Of a stretch of 64,000 nucleotides of DNA, positions 57,707 to 64,000 are shown piece after piece. Within the stretch, counting starts at the first letter, position 1. Every line of letters starts with the position of its first letter. Made by a program: the position numbers and the translations under genes. This DNA is from CAVUMR01 sp963742715 (GTDB taxonomy: Bacteria; Actinomycetota; Actinomycetes; Mycobacteriales; Micromonosporaceae): the NCBI GenBank assembly GCA_963742715.1, contig CAVUMR010000002.1, forward strand, positions 1 to 64,000, given 5' to 3'. Under the pieces are notes generated by a model. That model was not told where the DNA came from, did no database searches, and was given only the letters and a program-made list of their open reading frames with translations.

Positions 57707-57871
57707 GAGTCGGCAGAGCTGTCCCGGAGAGTCGGCAGGGCTGTCCCGAGGAGTCGGCAGGGCTGTCCCGAGGAGTCGGCAGGGCTGTCCCGGAGAGTCG
57801 GCAGGGCTGTCCCGGAGAGTCGGCAGGGCTGTCCCGGAGAGTCGGCAGGGCTGTCCCGAGGAGTCGGCAGG
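57707..57871. repeat. 22-bp tandem repeat, seven full copies plus half
   Basis: The unit GAGTCGGCAGGGCTGTCCCGAG (or ...CCCGGA) repeats at 57707, 57729, 57751, 57773, 57795, 57817 and 57839, with an 11-bp part copy at 57861. Copies differ only at position 11 of the first copy and at the last two to three bases. It fills much of the 364-bp spacer between the HAD gene stop and the kinase start; nothing else is seen in that spacer. Because the unit is 22 bp, it keeps no reading frame, so it is not coding. Confidence 0.95.
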
Positions 57872-57874
57872 CGC

Positions 57875-58606
57875 CTAGTTCCGGCGGTAGAGCGCCGGTT
57901 CGACCAGCAGCTCGGTGAGGGAGCCGATCACCGGCCCGTCCCAGTCGGGTTCCGGGTTGTACACGAGGTGCTGGCGGTGGTCCGGCGCCGAGATCCGTAC
58001 CGCCGGGATGCCCAGCCGCCGGGCGCCGGACAACTCCGCGCTGCCGCCGTCGCCGACGTAGAGGCAGTCCTCCGGCGGTACTCCTAGCGCATCACAGGCC
58101 GTGTTGTACATGTACGGGTCGGGCTTGCACACGCCGAGCGCGACGGAGAACACCGGTACGTCGACGTACCGGGCGACCGGCAGGTCGGCCCAGCATTCAG
58201 CCAGTTCCGCGGTGCAGTCGGTGACGACCGCGATACGCGCGCCGTCGGCCCGGAGCCGGGCCAGTACCAGCAGCGCGTCCCGGCGTAATCGTGCGTTGGT
58301 ACGGGTCATCCGGCGCCGTACCCAGGCCGCCGCGGCTATCTGGGACCGGCACGGGTTGGCACCGGCCTGCTTGGCGGTCCAGCGCAGGGTTTCCTCGACC
58401 GACCCGAACTGGCCGGCCGCCCGCTGGTAGAACGAACTGTCCATGACACTCAGGTACCGGGCCGGTCGACAGCCGAGCACGCAGGCCGCCTGCCGCTGCG
58501 CCCAGTCGCGCTGGGCCGGGTGTACGGCCCGGGTGAGCGTGCCGAAGAAGTCGAACAGAACTGCTCGGGGCACATCGACGGTTCGGTCCCTGAGGCAGGG
58601 ATGCAT
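57875..58606 (-). CDS. HAD superfamily hydrolase
   Basis: 243 residues from ATG 58606. Motif I is PRAVLFDFFGTLTRAV (DxFxGT, with Phe where the second Asp usually sits); motif II SVVTDCT-like in RIAVVTDCTAEL; motif III lysine in ALGVCKPDPYMY; motif IV CLYVGDGGSAELSGARRLG. The helical cap holds SFYQRAAGQFGSVEETLRWTA. Likely a phosphatase of the phosphonatase/PGP group acting on a small phosphorylated metabolite, cytosolic. The missing second Asp may reduce phosphatase activity. The stop is four bases from the tandem repeat. Confidence 0.88.
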   Translation of the reverse strand: MHPCLRDRTVDVPRAVLFDFFGTLTRAVHPAQRDWAQRQAACVLGCRPARYLSVMDSSFYQRAAGQFGSVEETLRWTAKQAGANPCRSQIAAAAWVRRRMTRTNARLRRDALLVLARLRADGARIAVVTDCTAELAECWADLPVARYVDVPVFSVALGVCKPDPYMYNTACDALGVPPEDCLYVGDGGSAELSGARRLGIPAVRISAPDHRQHLVYNPEPDWDGPVIGSLTELLVEPALYRRN

Positions 58607-58717
58607 ATACGGCCCTTTCATTCGCAAATCCAGACAGACGGTAGTCCGAACAGTTTCAGGCTGGCATCGGGTGATCGACTGAACGTAACCATCGCCGGGG
58701 GAGGTCCCATCAGCCAG

Positions 58718-59701
58718 GTGGGCGCACGCGGTACCGGGGACGCCGGCGAACCGGCGCCGCTCGCCGACAGCCGCCGCCCGGACCGGTTGACGATCGCGGC
58801 GCTCGCCGTCGCGGTCGTGGCGATCTCCAGTTCCGCCTCGCTCATCGTGCTGTCCGAGGCGCCGCCGCTGGCGGTGGCGTTCTGGCGCAACGCGGCCGCC
58901 GCCGCGCTTCTCGCGCCGTTTCTGCTGGTACGCCCGCGAGTGCTGGGCCGGCTCGGCCGGTCGGGCGCGATCCGCTGTACCGCGGCGGGAGTCGCGCTCG
59001 CGGTGCATTTCGCCACCTGGGTACCGAGTACGACGTTGACCAGTGTGGCCACGTCGACGGCGCTCGTGTGCGTACAACCGGTATGGGCCGGTCTGTTGTC
59101 GGTGGCGGCGGGCCGGCGGCTGCCGGCGGCGACCTGGCTCGGGATCGGCGTGGCGGTACTCGGTGCCGCGGTCGCCACCGGTGCCGACGTGTCGGTGTCG
59201 ACCGAGGCGGTGGTCGGCGACCTGCTCGCACTGGTCGGCGGGATGGCCGGCGCGGTGTACGTGACGGTCGGCGAACGGGTGCGGGTCGCGGTCAGCACTG
59301 TGACGTACACCGGGATCTGCTATTCGGTCTGTGCGGTCCTGCTCGGCGTCACCTGCCTGGTCGCGGGCGTGCCGCTGGCCGGGTACGCCGCGGCCAGTTG
59401 GCTGGCCATCGCCGGGCTGGTCGCCGGGCCGCAGTTCCTCGGCCACTCGCTGGTGAACTACGCGCTGCACAAGGTGCCGGCGACCGTGCTCAGTGTGGTG
59501 CTGCTGCTGGAGGTGCCGGGCGCGGCGCTGCTGGGCGTGATCCTGCTCGATCAGGTGCCCCGGCTGCCGGCGATTCCGGGACTGGTACTGGTGGTCACCG
59601 GCGTCGCGGTGGTGGTGCTCGGCGGCCGGCGCCGCGGTCGCGCCGGTACGGCGTCTGGCACAGCGTCCGACCCGGCGCCGGACCCGGCCCGCGACCTTTA
59701 G
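58718..59701 (+). CDS. EamA/DMT superfamily transporter
   Basis: 327 residues, ten membrane helices (two EamA repeats): LTIAALAVAVVAISSSASLIVLSEAPPLA-type start, HFATWVPSTTLTSVATSTALVCVQPVWAGLL in repeat one, GMAGAVYVTVGERVR, GPQFLGHSLVNYALHKVPATVLSV and LLLEVPGAALLGVILLDQVP in repeat two. Metabolite exporter of unknown substrate. GTG 58718 is the first in-frame start after GGGGGAGG (58697-58704); spacing is long (13), so an earlier non-canonical start is possible. Divergent from the HAD gene with a 111-bp spacer. Confidence 0.9.
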   Translation: MGARGTGDAGEPAPLADSRRPDRLTIAALAVAVVAISSSASLIVLSEAPPLAVAFWRNAAAAALLAPFLLVRPRVLGRLGRSGAIRCTAAGVALAVHFATWVPSTTLTSVATSTALVCVQPVWAGLLSVAAGRRLPAATWLGIGVAVLGAAVATGADVSVSTEAVVGDLLALVGGMAGAVYVTVGERVRVAVSTVTYTGICYSVCAVLLGVTCLVAGVPLAGYAAASWLAIAGLVAGPQFLGHSLVNYALHKVPATVLSVVLLLEVPGAALLGVILLDQVPRLPAIPGLVLVVTGVAVVVLGGRRRGRAGTASGTASDPAPDPARDL

Positions 59702-59723
59702 CCGCGCTGGTGGAGTGGGACCG

Positions 59724-60575
59724 CTAGCGCGCTACGGGCAGCCCGACCGCGGCCAGGCTCGCCTCCCACAACCGCTCGGCCAGCACCGGATCGGTCGAGT
59801 GCGCCCGCGGCCGGGCGGGCGTACGCCGCTGGAAGTAGCCGCCCGGCTGCGCCAGCCCGGCCTCCTCGGTGGCGAGCCAGATCATCGTGTCGGCGCCCTG
59901 TTCCGAGCTCAGGCCGGCGTACGGCAGCACCTTGGCCAGCGCGACCAGCGGGCTGCCGGAGCCCCAGCGGGTACGCACGAAGCCCGGATGGAAGCTGGTC
60001 GCGATCACGCCGCGGTCGGTCCACCGGCGGGCCGCCTCCACGGTGAACAGGATGTTCGCCTGCTTGCTCGACCCGTACGCGAGCCACCGGCTGTACCTGC
60101 GACGGGCGCCGGACAGGTCGGCGGGGTCGAGCCGGCCGCTCGCCTCCGAACCGGACGCGGTGGTGATCAGCCGCGCGGGTGCGGCCGCGACGAGCCGATC
60201 CAGCAGCAGGTGGGTGAGCAGGAACCCGGCGAGGTGGTTGACCTGGATGGTCAACTCGTGGCCGTCCGCGGTGGTCGTCCGCCGTCCGGCCAGCAGCCCG
60301 GCGTTGTTGGCCAGCACATCGACGCGGGGGTACCGGTCGGAGAGCGTCTCGCCGAGCGCCCGCACCTCGTCCAGTACCGCGAAATCGGCCCGGTGCGTAT
60401 CCGGGGTACGCCCGCTGGCCTCGCGTACCTCCTCGGCGACCCGCCGCAGCCGGTCCGGGTCACGCCCGACCAGGACGACCTCGTCACCCCGTCCGGCCAG
60501 CGCGACCGCGGCCGCGGCGCCGATGCCGGAACTCGCGCCGGTAATCACCACTACTCGACTCGTGACATCTCCCAC
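59724..60575 (-). CDS. Short-chain dehydrogenase/reductase
   Basis: 283 residues from GTG 60575. Rossmann motif VVVITGASSGIGAAAAVAL, NNAGLLAG (NNAG), the catalytic Ser region LITTASGSEAS, and WLAYGSSKQANILF in place of YxxxK (Tyr and Lys both present as YGSSK). Related to retinol-dehydrogenase-like SDRs (SDR family with the TTASG signature). Cofactor NAD(P). Convergent with the DMT gene (22 bp). Substrate unknown. Confidence 0.9.
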   Translation of the reverse strand: MGDVTSRVVVITGASSGIGAAAAVALAGRGDEVVLVGRDPDRLRRVAEEVREASGRTPDTHRADFAVLDEVRALGETLSDRYPRVDVLANNAGLLAGRRTTTADGHELTIQVNHLAGFLLTHLLLDRLVAAAPARLITTASGSEASGRLDPADLSGARRRYSRWLAYGSSKQANILFTVEAARRWTDRGVIATSFHPGFVRTRWGSGSPLVALAKVLPYAGLSSEQGADTMIWLATEEAGLAQPGGYFQRRTPARPRAHSTDPVLAERLWEASLAAVGLPVAR

Positions 60576-60669
60576 AGGTGCATTCTGCGACCATGCGTCG
60601 AATGGCTAGCGTCCGGGCGTACCGGTCGGTAGCTCCGGTCCACCACTGACGTGCGCGAAGGGTGATCAC

Positions 60670-61626
60670 ATGGCCTCGGTCGGGCGGCCCCGCCGGTCCT
60701 GTCTCGCGGTACCGGGCTCCAGCACCAAGATGCTGGACAAGGCCCAGGGCCTGCCGGCTGACCAGGTGTTCCTGGACCTGGAGGACTCGGTCGCGCCGCT
60801 GGCCAAGCCGGACGCGCGGAAGAACATCGTGGCCGCGCTCACCGGCGGTGACTGGTCCGGCAAGGTACGGGTGGTCCGGGTGAACGACCTGACCACCGAG
60901 TGGACCTACCGGGACGTGATCGAGGTGGTCGAAGGCGCCGGTGCGGCACTCGACTGCGTCATGCTGCCGAAGGTGCAGTCGGCCGGGCAGATCGAGTGGC
61001 TGGACCTGACCCTGACCCAGCTGGAGAAGTCGCTCGGGCTGCCGGTGGGCGGGATCGGCATCGAGGCGCAGATCGAGAACGCGCGCGGGTTGGTACACGT
61101 GGACGAGATCGCCGCCGCGTCACCGCGGATCGAGACGATCATCTTCGGGCCGGCCGACTTCATGGCCTCGATCAACATGAAGTCGCTGGTGGTGGGCGCG
61201 TTGCACCCGGACTATCCGGGCGACCAGTACCACTACATCCTGATGCGCATCCTGATGGCCGCCCGTACCCACGACCTGCAGGCCATTGACGGTCCGTACC
61301 TGCAGATCCGCGACGTCGACGGGTTCCGTGAGGTGGCCAAGCGGTCGGCCGCGCTCGGCTTCGACGGCAAGTGGGTACTACACCCCGGGCAGCTCGAGCC
61401 GTGCAACGAGATCTACGCGCCCGCACAGTCCGACTACGACCACGCCGAGCTGATTCTCGACGCGTACCAGCACTACACCTCCGAGGCCGGCGGCATGCGC
61501 GGCGCGGTGATGATCGGCGACGAGATGATCGACGAGGCGTCCCGCAAGATGGCGCTGGTGGTGGCGAGCAAGGGTCGGGCCGCCGGCATGACCAGGACCA
61601 GCGAGTTCACCCCGCCGGAGGAGTAG
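60670..61626 (+). CDS. HpcH/HpaI aldolase family CoA-ester lyase (CitE-like)
   Basis: 318 residues from ATG 60670. TIM-barrel lyase: RRSCLAVPGSSTKMLDKAQ, QVFLDLEDSVAPLAK (metal-binding Glu and Asp), VVRVNDLTTEWTYRD, CVMLPKVQSAGQIEW, GIEAQIENARGLV, IIFGPADFMASINM, GKWVLHPGQLEPCNEIYAP. This matches malyl-CoA/citramalyl-CoA lyase-like enzymes cleaving C-C bonds of CoA thioesters. It is divergent from the SDR with a 94-bp spacer; the acyl-CoA dehydrogenase further right supports a CoA-thioester catabolic context. Confidence 0.9.
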   Translation: MASVGRPRRSCLAVPGSSTKMLDKAQGLPADQVFLDLEDSVAPLAKPDARKNIVAALTGGDWSGKVRVVRVNDLTTEWTYRDVIEVVEGAGAALDCVMLPKVQSAGQIEWLDLTLTQLEKSLGLPVGGIGIEAQIENARGLVHVDEIAAASPRIETIIFGPADFMASINMKSLVVGALHPDYPGDQYHYILMRILMAARTHDLQAIDGPYLQIRDVDGFREVAKRSAALGFDGKWVLHPGQLEPCNEIYAPAQSDYDHAELILDAYQHYTSEAGGMRGAVMIGDEMIDEASRKMALVVASKGRAAGMTRTSEFTPPEE

Positions 61627-61674
61627 GGCCGCTCCCTGGCCCGCCTCGTCGCGGCCGCTGGCGGCTCGGCGCGG

Positions 61675-62181
61675 TCAGCCGAGGACCGTCGACAGTGCCA
61701 GCAGCCCGGCGCGGATCATGCTGGGCAACGGGCTCGGCGTGTCGGAGGGCAGCGGGCTGTACGAGGGGAACGGCGTGTCCGTCGGGTACGTCGGGATCGA
61801 CGGACCGACTTCCTCGGCGAACCACACGCTCGCCGCGAACAGGGCGATCATCCCGCCCCAGAGCAGGACGGCGAAGGCGGTACCGACCCAGCCGACGATC
61901 ACGCCGGCGAGGGCGAGCCCGTCGCCCTGCTCACCGCGGGTACGGATCTGGCGCCGGGAGATGTGGCCCAGGATCGCGCCGACCGGTGAGATCAGGCCGC
62001 CGCACATCGCGAGGCTCAGGATCGACACCACCAGTGCCCCGATCGCCATTCCGTTGGTCGGGCGCGGGGGTGCGTACATGGGATAGCCGTACGGGACGAT
62101 GGGCTGGTACGCCGGGGGTCCGCTCATGTTCGGGTCACCGGAGTGCTCGCCACCGCTCTGGTAGGGGTCGTAGAAGGCCAC
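61675..62181 (-). CDS. DUF4190 domain membrane protein
   Basis: 168 residues from ATG 62181. A Pro/Tyr-rich N terminus (SGPPAYQPIVPYGYPMYAPP) then NGMAIGALVVSILSLAMCGG with LISPVGAILGHISRRQIRTRGEQGDGLALAGVIVGWVG, the DUF4190 signature, and a second helix AFAVLLWGGMIALFAASVW, followed by a Ser/Pro tail ending LALSTVLG. Small two-to-three-helix envelope protein of unknown function, found widely in actinobacteria. Confidence 0.85.
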   Translation of the reverse strand: MAFYDPYQSGGEHSGDPNMSGPPAYQPIVPYGYPMYAPPRPTNGMAIGALVVSILSLAMCGGLISPVGAILGHISRRQIRTRGEQGDGLALAGVIVGWVGTAFAVLLWGGMIALFAASVWFAEEVGPSIPTYPTDTPFPSYSPLPSDTPSPLPSMIRAGLLALSTVLG

Positions 62182-62210
62182 GCGGTACTCCTGAAGCTCG
62201 TAATGTTGAT

Positions 62211-62247
62211 CGCACCGTAACCGCTGGATCGGCGCGGCTACGGTGCG
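62211..62247. promoter_or_regulatory. Inverted repeat in the DUF4190/SDR spacer
   Basis: CGCACCGTA (62211-62219) pairs with TACGGTGCG (62239-62247) around 19 bases. It lies about 30 bp upstream of the DUF4190 start in a 373-bp divergent spacer (62182-62554) that otherwise shows only a possible N-terminal extension of the right-hand SDR. It may be an operator; no regulator is identified. Confidence 0.4.
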
Positions 62248-62554
62248 AGTCGGGTTGGCGGCACGATTCCGGGAGCTTGTCCACCTCGATGCCGGCGGTC
62301 GAGCCCCCGGTTGGCTGCTTCACCGATCGTTACCCGGCCGGTACGTTGCCCGGCTCGTCCCGAACAGGCAGGATCGCCACATGGCTGTACCGCCCCCGAG
62401 TCGTCGCGCACCGTGGCATGACTCTCCTCCGCTGACCCTGGTGACCACCGATCCGCCGGCAGGAGGCTCGGTACGCCGCAGAGGTGCGCGGGACAACGCC
62501 AAGCGGCGCGAAGCGGACGGGTACGCCGACCTGGCCGGCGCGGCCGACGCGGCG

Positions 62555-63316
62555 ATGGACGACCGGCTCGAGGGCCGGCGGGCGCTGGTCACCGGCGCCG
62601 GCAGCCCGGACGGGATCGGGTACGCGATCGCCCGGCGGCTGAACCGGCTCGGTGCCCAGGTGGCGATCGTGTCGACCACCCGGCGGATCCACGACCGGGC
62701 GGCGGAGCTGGGCGCGACCGGGTTCGTGGCCGACCTGACCGACGAGGCGGAGGTCGGCGCGCTCGCCGACGCCATCGCCGAGCAGCTCGGTGACGTCGAC
62801 ATCGTGGTGAACAACGCGGGCCTGGCCAGCAAGGCGAGCCCGGAGGTGTTCCGGCCGGTGGCCCAGCTGACCCAGAGCGAGTGGCAGGCCGAGATCGACC
62901 GGAACCTGACCACCGCGTTCCTGGTCAGCCGCGCCTTCGTGGCCGGCATGGGGGAGCGCGGCTGGGGGCGGGTGGTGAACGTCTCGGCGACCGTCGGACC
63001 GGTCAACGCGATGCCGGCCGAGGCGGCGTACGCGGCGGCCAAGGCCGGCATGATCGGCCTGACCAGGGCTCTTGCCGTGGAACTGGTGGCCGACGGGGTC
63101 ACGGTCAACGCGGTCGCGCCGGGCATCATCCACACCGGCTCGTCCACCGTCGCCGAGCTCAAGCACGGTCTGGACGCACCCATGGGCCGCCCGGGTACGC
63201 CCGAGGAGGTGGCCGCGGTGATCGCCTTCCTGTGCACGCCGGCCGCGTCGTACATCACCGGCCAGATGCTCGTGGTCGACGGCGGCAACAGCGTCCGGGA
63301 GGCGCGGTACCGGTGA
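62555..63316 (+). CDS. SDR family oxidoreductase (FabG-like)
   Basis: 253 residues from ATG 62555. RRALVTGAGSPDGIGYAIARRL (Gly motif), ADLTDEAEV, DIVVNNAGLAS (NNAG), VVNVSATVGPVNAMPAEAAYAAAKAGMI with Ser, Tyr and Lys of the catalytic triad, and ITGQMLVVDGGNSVREARY (C-terminal VDGG). Frame remains open 312 bases upstream, with an in-frame stretch GYADLAGAADAA that might be translated; no ribosome site distinguishes the starts, so 62555 is a conservative choice. Likely a 3-oxoacyl-reductase-like enzyme acting near the HpcH and acyl-CoA dehydrogenase genes. Confidence 0.88.
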   Translation: MDDRLEGRRALVTGAGSPDGIGYAIARRLNRLGAQVAIVSTTRRIHDRAAELGATGFVADLTDEAEVGALADAIAEQLGDVDIVVNNAGLASKASPEVFRPVAQLTQSEWQAEIDRNLTTAFLVSRAFVAGMGERGWGRVVNVSATVGPVNAMPAEAAYAAAKAGMIGLTRALAVELVADGVTVNAVAPGIIHTGSSTVAELKHGLDAPMGRPGTPEEVAAVIAFLCTPAASYITGQMLVVDGGNSVREARYR

Positions 63317-63413
63317 GCCGGTTCACGCCGCCGCCCTGGTCGGACGGCCGGCGCGCGGCCATACCCACCGGTAACGTGACTCACCGGTAACCAGACCGCC
63401 CGGGGGTGTTGTG

Positions 63414-64000
63414 ATGGCCCGTCTCGCCGCGACGCACGACCTGACCGACCTCCAGCAGGAGATCCTGGGCACCGTCCGCACGTTCGTGGACAAAGAGATC
63501 ATCCCGGCCGCGCAGCGACTCGAACACGCCGACGAATATCCGGCGGAGATCGTCGACGGAATGCGGGAGATGGGCCTGTTCGGCCTGACCATCGCCGAGG
63601 AGCACGGTGGGCTCGGCGAGTCGCTGCTCACCTACGCGCTGGTCGTGGAGGAGTTGTCCCGCGGCTGGATGTCGATCTCCGGCATCGTCAACACCCACTT
63701 CATCGTGGCGTACCTGATCTCCCAGCACGGCAGTGACGAGCAGAAACAACGGCTGCTGCCGAGGATGGCGACCGGTGAGGTACGGGGCGCGTTCTCCATG
63801 TCGGAGCCCGAGTGCGGCTCGGACGTCGCGGCGATCCGCAGCAAGGCGGTGCCGGACGGCGACGAGTACGTGATCAACGGCCAGAAGATGTGGCTCACCA
63901 ACGGCGCCTATTCCTCGGTCGTCGCGACCCTGCTCAAGACCGACCAGGGCGCGGAGAGCGTCTACGGGAACATGACCACGTTCCTGCTGGAGAAGGAGCC
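63414..64000 (+). CDS. Acyl-CoA dehydrogenase (3' partial)
   Basis: FAD-dependent acyl-CoA dehydrogenase, first 195 residues, running off the right edge. ATG 63414 is preceded by GGGGGTG. N-terminal helical domain DLQQEILGTVRTFVDKEIIP, MREMGLFGLTIAEEHGGLGE, LVVEELSRGWMSISGIVNTHF; then the family signature GAFSMSEPECGSDVAAI and KMWLTNGAYSSVVATLLK. The catalytic Glu (C-terminal part) is outside the window. It follows the SDR by 97 bp, consistent with a beta-oxidation-like operon with the SDR. Frame is clean. Confidence 0.9.
   Translation, partial: MARLAATHDLTDLQQEILGTVRTFVDKEIIPAAQRLEHADEYPAEIVDGMREMGLFGLTIAEEHGGLGESLLTYALVVEELSRGWMSISGIVNTHFIVAYLISQHGSDEQKQRLLPRMATGEVRGAFSMSEPECGSDVAAIRSKAVPDGDEYVINGQKMWLTNGAYSSVVATLLKTDQGAESVYGNMTTFLLEKE

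Noticed and set aside
57707..57871. Possible CRISPR array
   Set aside because: The 22-bp units are contiguous with no unique spacers, and no cas genes are nearby.

Overview
The window is high-GC actinobacterial DNA that appears to join two different genomes. Bases 1 to about 39,800 look like a Nocardioidaceae (Nocardioides-like) chromosome near the replication origin: dnaB-MATE, rplI-rpsR-ssb-rpsF, class A PBP-padR-ino1, and cca followed by a DUF6049 protein. Bases from about 39,800 to 64,000 look like a Micromonosporaceae-type chromosome: glgA/glgC, O-methyltransferase-htrA-tatB, mrp, CBS/MgtE_N-DUF1003, and a serine/threonine kinase with an NPCBM tail. At about 39,795-39,803 a truncated DUF6049 gene runs into the C-terminal third of a leucyl aminopeptidase gene, so an assembly chimera is the simplest explanation. 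No tRNA, rRNA, CRISPR array or insertion sequence was recognised.

Layout of the left part. 1-1,563: sugar ABC permease and binding lipoprotein (-). 1,727-2,201: small NPGN-motif protein (+). 2,205-9,492: a three-gene operon (-) of a patatin-like lipase and two very large uncharacterised proteins. 9,570-11,450: NhaA antiporter fused to a thioredoxin-like domain. 11.5-18.7 kb: CoxG-like protein, dnaB, a spacer with paired DnaA boxes, a MATE transporter, a metallo-beta-lactamase fold protein, and the rplI/rpsR/ssb/rpsF block. 18.8-19.8 kb: TetR regulator with a twin-palindrome operator, and a small membrane protein. 19.9-27.5 kb: endonuclease IV, alpha/beta hydrolase, FemX-like transferase, alanine-racemase-like protein, GT87 mannosyltransferase-like protein and a class A penicillin-binding protein, mostly a cell-envelope set. 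27.7-33.2 kb: padR, ino1, membrane protein, phosphatase, SRPBCC protein, a PLP enzyme and a hemerythrin remnant. 33.2-39.8 kb: BTAD/AAA regulator, CCA-adding enzyme, DUF6049.

Layout of the right part. 39.8-45.1 kb: aminopeptidase fragment, AlkA-like glycosylase, membrane protein, divergent glgA and glgC, O-methyltransferase. 45.3-48.8 kb: htrA, tatB, a CBM48 mini-protein, mrp. 49-54.9 kb: exported serine hydrolase, DUF1003 and CBS/MgtE_N proteins, PhzF, PNPOx-like protein. 54.9-64 kb: AMMECR1 protein, kinase, HAD hydrolase, DMT exporter, SDR, HpcH/CitE lyase, DUF4190 protein, second SDR, and the start of an acyl-CoA dehydrogenase. Several spacers here carry their own short tandem repeats.

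Reading quality is uneven. Single-base indels interrupt most genes at 1-6 kb, 19-31 kb and 40-45 kb, including essential genes (dnaB, ssb, ino1), while 45-64 kb is nearly free of them. They are treated here as sequence errors, not pseudogenes, and coordinates of affected genes span the whole reconstructed gene.
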